DNA of 64,000 bases from an uncultured Ruminococcus sp. (lineage in GTDB: Bacteria; Bacillota; Clostridia; Oscillospirales; Acutalibacteraceae), in NCBI GenBank assembly GCA_902778175.1, contig CACYWT010000011.1:30703-94702 (forward strand), read 5' to 3'. Within the stretch, counting starts at the first letter, position 1, and every line of letters begins with the position of its first letter. Made by a program: the position numbers and the translations under genes. Under the pieces are notes generated by a model. It ran no database searches, had not been told where the DNA came from, and saw only the letters and a program-made list of their open reading frames with translations. Shown piece by piece: positions 1-7,986 of the stretch.

Positions 1-362
1 TTCCCGAGGATCATACTAACGTCCGCGCATGGCTTTATCTTGTGGCAAGGAATCTGTATTTCAATTATTCAAAGAAAAACTCCCGTGAAGATGAACTTGA
101 TGCTGCGGCAGGCTTGTCGGTAGATGACGATATGCTTGACGGCATTATAGAGGGAGAACAAAACAAGCTGCTGTACAAGGCAATGCAGAAGCTGCCGCAG
201 CAGAAGAGAGAAATACTTATCTTGCAGTACTGGGGCGGTCTTTCTCAGAAAGAGATAGCGTCAACACTTGGTATAACGACTGAAAACGTCCGTGTTTCGG
301 GCTACAGAGGAAAAAAAGAACTTAAAAAATTTCTGGAGGAAAATTGTTATGACATATCGTGA
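1..362 (+). CDS. ECF-type RNA polymerase sigma factor, 5'-truncated by window edge
   Basis: The C-terminal part of a sigma-70 family factor. Translation in the frame of position 3 is open to the window edge and reads through the typical region 2 motif NVRAWLYLVARN, so the gene starts outside. Region 4 is visible from about base 160: LPQQKREILILQYWGGLSQKEIA followed by the helix-turn-helix around GITTENVRV. It overlaps the next gene by 14 bases, and that gene encodes an anti-sigma-like membrane protein. This is the usual layout of an extracytoplasmic function sigma factor with its regulator, as in SigM/YhdL of Bacillus. Promoter targets and inducing signal cannot be read from the sequence. Confidence 0.9.
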   Translation, partial: PEDHTNVRAWLYLVARNLYFNYSKKNSREDELDAAAGLSVDDDMLDGIIEGEQNKLLYKAMQKLPQQKREILILQYWGGLSQKEIASTLGITTENVRVSGYRGKKELKKFLEENCYDIS

Positions 363-1689
363 AATGATGGATTTGTACAAGGAAGGCAAACTTGATGGTA
401 TCAAGAAGGAAAAGATCGAAAGAGATATCGAGCAGCACGAGATAATCAGCGATTATCTTTATGAGAATGAAAGTATGCCGTCAGTATCCGAGATACTTCT
501 TGATGAGAAAACGGAAAATAAAGAAGATAAAGCGGAAACTATCGCAGAGAAAAGAGCTGCTGCCGAGAAAAAGGCGGAGCAGGATGCTAAGGTATTCATT
601 AAGAGAGCCAAGAAAGCCGTAAGAAGAATGATGATCCGTATGGGCGTTGTAGTCGGTATCGTTGTTCTGGCTATCGTGCTTACAGTAATGTTTGTTATTC
701 CTAAGATAGCAAACAGATTCTACTATGACCCGATGAATGCGAACGGAAGTACCTTCGAGAAGGATATGGCAGTATACTCAAGAATGTTTGCTCCGGATAA
801 AAGCTGGTCTGATCTTAAGATCACCGGCAACGGCTACGGAGAATATGATCTGACCGTAAATTACGAACATCCCGACGGAATATCCGACCATATGGCATTT
901 GAAACGGTTTCAGGTAAACTCAGCAAGGGTAAGCTTGATATGAACGGGAGCGACGTCTTTGAAAGAAAGAATTCATATCCCTTCCGTCCGGAATATGCCG
1001 GAGTATACAGAAGATATAATTATCAGGCTTCAAGCTGTTCTATGAACGAATATGATCCCGATATCAGTGATAAATGCATTAAAGAACTTGCAGGTCTTGA
1101 TGACGACACTGTCTATGATGCTTATATCACCTTCGCAAGACCGCTGAGTCTGAATGAAGTGATTGATTTCAGAGTGAAAATGATTGATAACGAAATATAC
1201 TTTGAAACTGACTGGTGGGCTGTCTGCCGGAAGGATGAATCATTAAACGGCGTAATGGAAGAAGAATATGAAGCTTCAGTGACAATGGGCTTTGCCGGAT
1301 GCAGTAAAAACAGTGTTCCGTCATATTTCTACAGAAATAGTGTCGGTACTCCGGCAGATGATATGTGGTATACAGGTGTTGATGAAAGTGAGAAGAACGA
1401 AGGCATAAAAGAAATGACTGAGAAATATATCGAAGCAGTAGGATATATGGCAGGCCGCACCGACTTCATCAAAATGGTAAATAAAGACAATTCATACAAA
1501 TACTATTCAGATTATAATGAAGATTCGATAAAGAATTATCTGAACGGATTCGCAGACGATCTTGAGAAAGACGGCGTTTATGTATACGGTGTCCGTCTGG
1601 GTCTTATAAAAGGCGACTATGTCAAGAACCTCAGCAAGCTTTCCGATGAAGGCATTGCCTACATTTACACCGAAGTACCGAGAAGCTGA
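349..1689 (+). CDS. Membrane anti-sigma factor (Sigma_reg_N/C-like)
   Basis: Likely holds the upstream ECF sigma factor at the membrane. The start at ATG 349 follows a CTGGAGGA ribosome binding site and gives 446 residues; an upstream in-frame start at 292 lies inside the sigma gene and has no such site. The protein has a charged, coiled-coil-like cytoplasmic N-terminus of about 100 residues (rich in EKKAEQ), one transmembrane helix (MGVVVGIVVLAIVLTVMFVI), and a long external part. The extreme C-terminus (VYGVRLGLIKGDYVKNL...) resembles the sigma regulator C-terminal domain of YhdL-type proteins. The family call is from memory of motifs; the overlap with the sigma gene is seen directly. A terminator follows. 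Confidence 0.75.
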   Translation: MTYREMMDLYKEGKLDGIKKEKIERDIEQHEIISDYLYENESMPSVSEILLDEKTENKEDKAETIAEKRAAAEKKAEQDAKVFIKRAKKAVRRMMIRMGVVVGIVVLAIVLTVMFVIPKIANRFYYDPMNANGSTFEKDMAVYSRMFAPDKSWSDLKITGNGYGEYDLTVNYEHPDGISDHMAFETVSGKLSKGKLDMNGSDVFERKNSYPFRPEYAGVYRRYNYQASSCSMNEYDPDISDKCIKELAGLDDDTVYDAYITFARPLSLNEVIDFRVKMIDNEIYFETDWWAVCRKDESLNGVMEEEYEASVTMGFAGCSKNSVPSYFYRNSVGTPADDMWYTGVDESEKNEGIKEMTEKYIEAVGYMAGRTDFIKMVNKDNSYKYYSDYNEDSIKNYLNGFADDLEKDGVYVYGVRLGLIKGDYVKNLSKLSDEGIAYIYTEVPRS

Positions 1690-1728
1690 TGATCATTGTC
1701 GCTATCTGAATAATGTGAAATAAAAAAT

Positions 1729-1770
1729 AAACTCACCGGAAAGAAGAACTGTGTTTCCGGTGAGTTTTTT
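1729..1770 (+). terminator. Rho-independent terminator of the sigma/anti-sigma operon
   Basis: Perfect 12-bp stem AACTCACCGGAA / TTCCGGTGAGTT with a short loop, followed directly by a run of T. It ends transcription about 40 bases after the anti-sigma stop. Confidence 0.9.
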
Positions 1771-1812
1771 ATGTGTATGTAACAGCCGCATATCAGGGTG
1801 AATATATTCTTC

Positions 1813-1850
1813 AAAAAAATTCCCCCGCAGAAGCGGATCTGCGGGGGAGG
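1813..1850 (-). terminator. Rho-independent terminator of the sugar ABC ATPase gene
   Basis: On the minus strand a 10-bp GC-rich stem (TCCCCCGCAG / CTGCGGGGGA) is followed by seven T. It lies just after the stop of the gene at 1867-2979. Confidence 0.88.
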
Positions 1851-1866
1851 AGATATGATGAAAAAA

Positions 1867-2979
1867 TCAGTTAGTGATAGTTCTTTCTGACTCTTTGTCG
1901 AAAATATGGATCTTTTCAACGTCGAATGCGATCTCGATTTCTTCGCCTGCTTCTGCGGTAGATGACGGGTCAACACGAGCAACACCGGAAGTACCTTCGA
2001 TATTGAGGTACAGATAGATCTCGTTACCCATAAGCTCGGTGATTTCAACCTGTGCCTCGATGATGCTGTCCTCTGATCTCTCAAGGAATTCAGGCTCATC
2101 GTGGATATCCTCAGGACGGATACCGAGTACAACTTCCTTGCCAACGAAGTGTGAAAGGATATTCTTCTTATTCTTTGATTCCGGAAGCGGAATTACATAA
2201 CGACCGAACTGGATACCGTAATCATCGCCTGAGCGAACGATCGTGGAATCTATGAAGTTCATCTGAGGTGTACCCATGAATCCAGCAACGAACTGGTTAC
2301 AGGGTCTTTCATAAAGGTTCTGAGGCGTATCAACCTGCTGAATGAAACCGTCTTTCATAACAACGATACGGTCAGCCATTGTCATAGCCTCTGTCTGGTC
2401 ATGTGTAACGTAGATGAATGTAGTACCGAGTCTCTTATGGAGCTTGGAGATCTCAGTTCTCATGGCAGTTCTCAGTTTTGCGTCAAGGTTTGAAAGCGGC
2501 TCGTCGAGAAGGAATACCTTCGGGTCACGGACGATAGCACGACCAAGAGCAACACGCTGTCTCTGACCACCGGAGAGAGCCTTAGGCTTACGCTCGAGAA
2601 GATGAGCGATATCGAGTGATCTTGCAGCTTCCTCAACACGACGGCGGATCTCATCCGGCGGAGTCTTTCTGAGTTTAAGACCGAATGCCATGTTGTCAAA
2701 TACTGTCATGTGGGGATAAAGTGCGTAGTTCTGGAATACCATTGCGATATCTCTGTCTTTAGGAGAGATATCATTAGCGAGTACGTCGCCGATATAAAGC
2801 TCACCCTTTGAAATATCCTCAAGACCTGCGATCATACGAAGAGTCGTAGATTTACCGCAGCCTGACGGACCAACGAAGATGATGAACTCTTTATCTTCGA
2901 TCTCAAGGGTGAAGTCGCTTACTGCTACAACGTTGCCGTCGTAGATCTTGTAAACATTTTTCAAAGATACACTTGCCAT
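1867..2979 (-). CDS. msmK: Sugar ABC transporter ATP-binding protein (MsmK/UgpC type)
   Basis: A 370-residue ATPase that energises CUT1-type carbohydrate importers. Walker A GPSGCGKST (about residues 38-46), signature LSGGQRQRVALGRAIVRDPKVF, Walker B LLDEPLSNLD and the switch histidine in YVTHDQTEAMT are all intact. The C-terminal third (from about residue 235) is the regulatory OB-like domain of the MalK/UgpC/MsmK family. An AGGAGG site precedes the ATG. It stands alone between two terminators or unrelated genes, with no permease or binding protein near. In Gram-positives such lone ATPases commonly serve several sugar transporters in trans; that use is inferred here. The symbol indicates type, not proven orthology. 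Confidence 0.88.
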   Translation of the reverse strand: MASVSLKNVYKIYDGNVVAVSDFTLEIEDKEFIIFVGPSGCGKSTTLRMIAGLEDISKGELYIGDVLANDISPKDRDIAMVFQNYALYPHMTVFDNMAFGLKLRKTPPDEIRRRVEEAARSLDIAHLLERKPKALSGGQRQRVALGRAIVRDPKVFLLDEPLSNLDAKLRTAMRTEISKLHKRLGTTFIYVTHDQTEAMTMADRIVVMKDGFIQQVDTPQNLYERPCNQFVAGFMGTPQMNFIDSTIVRSGDDYGIQFGRYVIPLPESKNKKNILSHFVGKEVVLGIRPEDIHDEPEFLERSEDSIIEAQVEITELMGNEIYLYLNIEGTSGVARVDPSSTAEAGEEIEIAFDVEKIHIFDKESERTITN

Positions 2980-3087
2980 AGTTTGCCTCCTGAGTTCGCT
3001 GTCGTCTGACTCCCTGCAACAGTAAGATAATCAATTGCTACGGGGTAAAACCGAAAGCGGATTTTTGATACTAAATTTAACATATTT

Positions 3088-3116
3088 ACTATAACAGATT
3101 TTTGCAAGAAATGAAA
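3088..3116 (-). promoter_or_regulatory. Sigma-A-like promoter for the sugar ABC ATPase
   Basis: Minus strand TTTCAT, 17-base spacer, TATAGT, about 110 bases upstream of the ATG. The rest of the 237-base gap between 2980 and 3216 is AT-rich with nothing else recognised. Confidence 0.5.
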
Positions 3117-3216
3117 TACTTTTTTTTACTAAATTATTAAGTCTGTCTTTATATATAATTCACATAATACAAAAAAATAACTTGATTTTTGTTCATGTTG
3201 TATACGAAAATAACAA

Positions 3217-3936
3217 TTAAATTCCATGTTTTCGGCTTAAAATATCATTTGTTTCATTTTCGGACAATTCTCTGGATTCGCCCTCCCGGAGATTTTCGTC
3301 AAGAAATACTCCTCCGATCCTCAGTCTTTTAAGACGGAGAACCTCCGCGTTCAATGATGCAAACATTTTTCTGACCTGATGAAATTTTCCCTCACAGATC
3401 TCGACAAGAGCGGTATTATCCCCGGTGATTTTCATTTCGGCAGGCATAAACTGTATTTCTCCGCATTTTATACCCGATGCAAAGGCTGAAATATCGCTTT
3501 GTGTAAGCTTTCTGTCGCACTGAGCCTCATAGAGCTTATATACATGGCTTTTCGGAGCGAGCATTTTATGAGCAAGCTCTCCGTCGTCGGTGATCAGTAT
3601 GAACCCCTCGGAATCCTTGTCAAGCCTGCCGGCAGGAAAAAGCCCGTCGCGTCTGAGCTCCGGCGGCAGAAGATCAATTACTGTAGCAGCATTTTTATCC
3701 CTGCTTGCGCTGAGGATCCCGCGCGGTTTATTCATCATGATATACAGATACTGTCTGAACCGGAGTTTGTTTCCGCAGACGAATATCTCGTCTGTATCGG
3801 GGTCGAATTTTTCCTCGTGACGTTTTACAGCAGTGCCGTTCACGATCACCTGTCCTTTCCGGATAAGCTGTTTTGTTTCGCTTCTTGTCGCAATATTCTG
3901 TGAAGAGAGTATCTTGTCGATCCTTTGTTTTTCCAT
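3217..3936 (-). CDS. rsuA: 16S rRNA pseudouridine synthase, RsuA family
   Basis: Converts a uridine in small-subunit rRNA to pseudouridine. The start at 3936 (MEKQRIDKIL) is chosen because a GGAGGCGGGAG site sits just before it; an upstream start at 3972 would add 12 residues including that site. N-terminal S4 RNA-binding domain covers about residues 1-50. The catalytic motif GRLDKDSEGFILITDDG contains the conserved Asp at residue 106 and the C-terminal FHQVRKMFA block is typical of the RsuA/RluB/E/F group. Length 239 residues matches RsuA (about 230-240). The exact target uridine is inferred, not shown. It is transcribed away from the LysM gene. Confidence 0.88.
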   Translation of the reverse strand: MEKQRIDKILSSQNIATRSETKQLIRKGQVIVNGTAVKRHEEKFDPDTDEIFVCGNKLRFRQYLYIMMNKPRGILSASRDKNAATVIDLLPPELRRDGLFPAGRLDKDSEGFILITDDGELAHKMLAPKSHVYKLYEAQCDRKLTQSDISAFASGIKCGEIQFMPAEMKITGDNTALVEICEGKFHQVRKMFASLNAEVLRLKRLRIGGVFLDENLREGESRELSENETNDILSRKHGI

Positions 3937-4107
3937 GCTCCCGCCTCCGTTTTTCTTTTTCCATGATAACACAAAAATTCGTCGGTTTCAACATTTCCTT
4001 ATCTCCCCGGTGAGCAGATCATATATCATCCGGTAAGCCCTGCGGATCTTTGCGCCGGCAGAACACTGCATTGATTTCCGCATATAATGACTGTGGAGGT
4101 ATGTTTT

Positions 4108-4563
4108 ATGGAAACTGCTGTTTATGTTGTCGAAAAGGGCGATACCCTGTATAATATAGCGAAACATTTCGGTACTACAGTTGAGATTATCGCCGCCTTT
4201 AACGGAATAACCGACCCCGATGTCATTGATGCAGGCAGGATACTGAGGATTCCTTATGAGAATGAGGACGGGTATTATACCGTCAGAAGCGGCGATACAC
4301 TCTACGGCATTGCAAAAAAATACGGTACAGCCGTCAGTATTCTTGCCGATCTGAATATGATCGAGGATCCCGACTATATCCGCGTAGGACAGAAGCTCCG
4401 TCTGCCGACGCAGGAGGGAGAACGGATATATGTCGTCCAAAAGGGAGATTCACTCTGGAGGATCGCGCAGAAATACGGCACGACCGTCGCCGCTCTTGCA
4501 AACCTCAACCGTCTGAGTAATACAGACTGTATCAGAGAAGGCATGAAACTTCGTATAAGCTGA
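4108..4563 (+). CDS. Triple LysM domain protein without signal peptide
   Basis: A 151-residue protein made of three LysM modules and almost nothing else: [38 protein letters not shown] and [19 protein letters not shown], each ending in a leucine/arginine-rich LRIP/LRLP/LRIS turn. LysM binds N-acetylglucosamine-containing glycans such as peptidoglycan. Start at ATG 4108 is set by GGAGG eight bases before; the longer start at 4087 has no site. No signal peptide, membrane segment or catalytic domain is visible. In spore formers, LysM proteins without a secretion signal include coat or cortex-associated proteins, so a role at the forespore surface is possible but unproven. Convergent with the flippase gene nine bases downstream. 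Confidence 0.85.
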   Translation: METAVYVVEKGDTLYNIAKHFGTTVEIIAAFNGITDPDVIDAGRILRIPYENEDGYYTVRSGDTLYGIAKKYGTAVSILADLNMIEDPDYIRVGQKLRLPTQEGERIYVVQKGDSLWRIAQKYGTTVAALANLNRLSNTDCIREGMKLRIS

Positions 4564-4572
4564 AAATCCGGC

Positions 4573-6027
4573 TCATCGTGAAACTCTTTTCAGCAGGAGC
4601 ATTGACGAGGAACAGATTATTATGCACAAAGCGATCTCAGCAGGTGCGGAAAGCCGGATAAAATGCAGGATCAGACAGGGGATAAGTGAGCATATCACGG
4701 GGCTGATGACCGTTTCCCGGAGATTCAGGGATATACCCGTGACTTTCATAAGGCGAAGAAAGCTGAGCGCAGTATTGAGCAGCTCGCTGAAAATGATCAC
4801 CGCGATCACTCCCGGTATCCCCGTGACGGGAATAAGGAAAAAAGTCAGCATCACGCGAATAAGCGAATCCGCAAGGTTGATAAGGAAATAACCCGTCTGT
4901 TCGTTCAGTCCCTTGAGTATGCCGTCCGCTCCGCTGTCGAGATACATCAGCGGAACGACGGGAGCGAGAACCGCTATATAAAACCCGGTCTGTTCGCTGC
5001 CGTACAGGAACAGCCCTATTTCCCCGGAAAAAAAGATCAGCATCATCATCACGGGGATCGAAAACTGCATTATTCCGGTTATCATACGCTGAGTCATATG
5101 TCTTATCCCGTTTGTATGATGAAGCGAGCGCGCCTGTGCCATTTCCGGTATTATCAATGAGGCGAACGGCAGTATGAATACGGACGGGAATACTATTACG
5201 GGCATTGCCATTGCGCTTATACTTCCGTACTGCGCAAGCGCCGAGCAGCTGTCCGCACCGTATTTCATCAGTCCTGCCGGAATGAGGATATTTTCCGCTG
5301 CCGAAAGCGCGCTGCGCAGACCTGCGTTTGCGGTACAGGGTATGGCTATCGGCAAAGCTGATGATATCAGCCGTGCTGTCCTTTCGGGCGGTGCGGCGAT
5401 CTTCTTTTTTTCGTGAAGGTAAAGAGCAAGCATGAGCGCCAGAGAAACCGTTTCCGCCGCTGTCGTACCCGAAACAGCCGCGCAGATCGCCTGTGAGGCT
5501 GCCTGAGACGGTTTCAGGCGTAAGATCAGTATACATATGCCTGTTTCGCAAAGCTGCTCTGTGAGCTGCTCAGCGGCAGTATAGATCATTTTCCTTCTTG
5601 CGGCAAAAAAGCCGCGCAGGACGGACGATACCGACATAAGAGGAAGACTCGGCGCAAGCAGCCTGAGAGCAGGCGCGGCGCAGGATCCGTCGGGGATAGT
5701 TCCTGCAAAGAGATCTGCCGATAAAAACATTACCGCTCCGGCAAGAGCGCCGAGGACGGCTCCGGATAATATAAACCGTTCTGTGATATAAAGCATTTTT
5801 CCGGGGACTGTCTGTTCGGAGCATAACCTTGTGACCGTTACCGTAAGACCGGAGGTCACGATCAGCGCGAATACGGCATAGACGGATATTATGAGCTGAT
5901 ATACGCCCATTCCGGCTGTGCCTGCCTGTCCGGACAGAAATATCCTGAAATACATCGACAGACACCGTATCAGCAGGGCTGATGTCGTCATTACCGCGCC
6001 TGTGCGCAAAAAACTCGCTTTTTGTAT
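4573..6027 (-). CDS. SpoVB-like polysaccharide/lipid flippase (MOP superfamily)
   Basis: Polytopic membrane protein of about 484 residues with some 12-14 hydrophobic helices, related to SpoVB and other oligosaccharide or lipid II flippases (opening similar to KASFLRTGAVMTTSALLIRCLS, motif GMGVYQLIISVYAVF). SpoVB-type proteins act in cortex or wall synthesis. The translation start is unusual. A textbook ribosome binding site GGAGGTGATCC on the minus strand (6039-6029) is seven bases from an in-frame ATA at 6027; the first standard start is TTG at 6009, 25 bases from the site. The N-terminal residues encoded from ATA (IQKASFL) match what is expected at the start of this family, so I place the start at 6027 with TTG 6009 as the fallback. 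Confidence 0.8.
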   Translation of the reverse strand: MQKASFLRTGAVMTTSALLIRCLSMYFRIFLSGQAGTAGMGVYQLIISVYAVFALIVTSGLTVTVTRLCSEQTVPGKMLYITERFILSGAVLGALAGAVMFLSADLFAGTIPDGSCAAPALRLLAPSLPLMSVSSVLRGFFAARRKMIYTAAEQLTEQLCETGICILILRLKPSQAASQAICAAVSGTTAAETVSLALMLALYLHEKKKIAAPPERTARLISSALPIAIPCTANAGLRSALSAAENILIPAGLMKYGADSCSALAQYGSISAMAMPVIVFPSVFILPFASLIIPEMAQARSLHHTNGIRHMTQRMITGIMQFSIPVMMMLIFFSGEIGLFLYGSEQTGFYIAVLAPVVPLMYLDSGADGILKGLNEQTGYFLINLADSLIRVMLTFFLIPVTGIPGVIAVIIFSELLNTALSFLRLMKVTGISLNLRETVISPVICSLIPCLILHFIRLSAPAEIALCIIICSSSMLLLKRVSR

Positions 6028-6028
6028 A

Positions 6029-6039
6029 GGATCACCTCC
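6029..6039 (-). promoter_or_regulatory. Perfect 11-nt Shine-Dalgarno deciding an ATA start
   Basis: The minus strand reads GGAGGTGATCC, the full complement of the 16S rRNA 3' end. Its GGAGG core is seven bases from ATA (6027-6025), the ideal distance, but too far from the next standard start TTG 6009. Confidence 0.65.
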
Positions 6040-6193
6040 CCTGTGCAGAGCATAAAACGGAGCTTTATCAATGGCCGTTTCAGGCAGCGCCGCAGTCTGC
6101 CGGCCGTCAGATATGCGGAAAGAGCCGGTAAGCTGACGGTTATCGGTCGGGTTTGCCTTTATGTGATTCCCGACAATTTCTGATGAACGGTCA

Positions 6194-6222
6194 TTGACAT
6201 AAACATATGTTTAATTTACAAT
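6194..6222 (+). promoter_or_regulatory. Sigma-A promoter of the ABC exporter operon
   Basis: TTGACA at 6194, 17-base spacer, TACAAT at 6217; the ATG of the first exporter gene follows 34 bases after the -10. Confidence 0.8.
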
Positions 6223-6255
6223 AGTATTACAGTATTAATTGCAGGAGAAGGAAAG

Positions 6256-7986
6256 ATGTTCAGATTAAGACGTTTTTTAAAGGGCTACATATTCCAGCTC
6301 ACGGTCGGACCGCTTTGCAAGCTCATCGAGGCTGTATTTGAGCTTATGATACCGATGATAACGGCGGATATCATTGACACAGGCGTGAAAAACAATGATG
6401 CAGGCTATGTTCTCAGCCGCGGCGGACTGATGGTTCTGATGGGGGCGCTGGGGCTTTGCTTTGCGCTCGTATGCCAGAAATCCGCGTCCATTGCATCACA
6501 GGGATTCGGTACAAAGCTCAGGAACGCAATGTTCCGGCATATCAATACCCTTTCCTATGAGGAGATCGACAGGATAGGCACACCGTCGCTTATCACCCGT
6601 ATGACAAACGATATAAATCAGCTCCAGCTTGCAGTGGCAATGCTTATCCGTCTTGTGATACGCGCTCCGTTTCTTGTTATCGGCGCAATGATCATGGCGT
6701 TTATGATCGATGTGAGAATGGCGCTGATATTTGTTGTCGCAGCTCCGCTTATAGCGCTGGTGCTTTATATCGTTATGACGCGCTCTGTCCCTTATTTCAA
6801 GGCAATGCAGAAAAAGCTCGACAGGGTATCGCTTATTTCACGCGAGAACCTTTCGGGCAACCGCGTTATCCGCGCCTTTGACAAGCAGGATTATGAGCAG
6901 CAGCGTTTCGATTCCGCGAACAGTGAGCTTGCATCGACAGCCGTTCGCGTGGGAAGGATATCCGCTCTGCTTAACCCGATAACATATACGATAGCTCAGG
7001 CTGCGATAATAGCAATAGTCTGGATGGGATCCTGCTATGTTGACAGCGGAAGTCTTCAGACAGGACAGATAATCGCCCTTGTAAACTATATGACGCAGAT
7101 ACTTCTTGCTATGATCGTGGTATCAAATCTTGTTGTTATTTTCACCAAGGCGGCTGCAAGCGCGTCGCGCGTAAATGAGGTATTTGATATGCAGCCTTCC
7201 GTTACGGAGAAAACGCATAAGGATATTTCCCCGGACGAAAATGCTCCTGCCGTTGTTTTTGACAATGTTTGCTTTGCCTACGGCAGCGGCGGATATGCCC
7301 TGAAAAATATCAGTTTTTCCGTAAAGAGGGGTATGACAGTCGGAATAATCGGCGGCACGGGTTCGGGCAAATCCACTCTTGTGAATCTGATACCTCGTTT
7401 CTATGACGTATCCGAGGGCAGCGTCAGCGTATACGGCAATGATGTCAGGGAATATTCCTTTGAACAGCTGCGCTCCGTTATGGGCATAGTCCCTCAGAAG
7501 GCGGCGCTTTTCAGCGGAACGATAGAGGATAATCTTCGCTGGGCGAAAAAAGATGCTTCCGATGAGGAAATAAACAAGGCTCTGCGAATTTCTCAGTCGT
7601 ATGAATTTGTTGAAAAGATGCCGGAAAAAACAAAAAAGACGGTCACCGCAGGAGGAAAGAACCTTTCGGGCGGACAGAGGCAAAGACTGACGATAGCGAG
7701 GGCGCTTGTCGGCAGTCCGGAAATACTTATACTTGACGACAGCGCAAGCGCGCTTGATTTTGCGACGGACGCCGCGCTGAGGAAGGCTCTGCGTGATGAA
7801 ACAAAGGGCATGACGGTGTTCATGGTATCGCAGAGGGTCGGGACCGTCCGTTATGCGGATAAGATACTTGTCATTGACAACGGCGAACTGGCAGGGCAGG
7901 GTACGCATAACGAGCTTGTGAAAAGCTGCCCGGTTTACCGTGAGATATGCCTGTCACAGCTCAGGGCAGAGGAGGTGGAAAACTGA
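6256..7986 (+). CDS. ABC exporter half-transporter with degenerate ATP site
   Basis: First half of a probable heterodimeric exporter (576 residues): six-helix membrane domain (about 1-310) followed by a nucleotide-binding domain. Walker A is GGTGSGKST and the signature is LSGGQRQRL, but Walker B reads ILILDDSASALD, with Asp where the catalytic Glu of DEATSALD is expected. Loss of this Glu in one partner only is typical of heterodimeric exporters such as BmrCD or TM287/288. The next gene has an intact site and overlaps by one base, so the two are co-expressed. Substrate (drug, lipid or peptide) cannot be told. A sigma-A promoter lies just upstream. Confidence 0.88.
   Translation: MFRLRRFLKGYIFQLTVGPLCKLIEAVFELMIPMITADIIDTGVKNNDAGYVLSRGGLMVLMGALGLCFALVCQKSASIASQGFGTKLRNAMFRHINTLSYEEIDRIGTPSLITRMTNDINQLQLAVAMLIRLVIRAPFLVIGAMIMAFMIDVRMALIFVVAAPLIALVLYIVMTRSVPYFKAMQKKLDRVSLISRENLSGNRVIRAFDKQDYEQQRFDSANSELASTAVRVGRISALLNPITYTIAQAAIIAIVWMGSCYVDSGSLQTGQIIALVNYMTQILLAMIVVSNLVVIFTKAAASASRVNEVFDMQPSVTEKTHKDISPDENAPAVVFDNVCFAYGSGGYALKNISFSVKRGMTVGIIGGTGSGKSTLVNLIPRFYDVSEGSVSVYGNDVREYSFEQLRSVMGIVPQKAALFSGTIEDNLRWAKKDASDEEINKALRISQSYEFVEKMPEKTKKTVTAGGKNLSGGQRQRLTIARALVGSPEILILDDSASALDFATDAALRKALRDETKGMTVFMVSQRVGTVRYADKILVIDNGELAGQGTHNELVKSCPVYREICLSQLRAEEVEN

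Noticed and set aside
4557..4600. Inverted repeat GCTGAAAA/TTTTCAGC between the LysM and flippase genes
   Set aside because: The stem is AT-rich with a 20-base loop and no T run beyond it; too weak to call a terminator.
4637..5551. Long second minus-strand frame (304 codons) inside the flippase gene
   Set aside because: No family features, Arg/Ser-rich composition typical of a shifted frame, and the other frame gives a clear membrane transporter.
6029..6039. GGATCACCTCC on the plus strand as a 16S rRNA 3' end
   Set aside because: No rRNA sequence flanks it; on the minus strand it is a perfect Shine-Dalgarno for the flippase gene.
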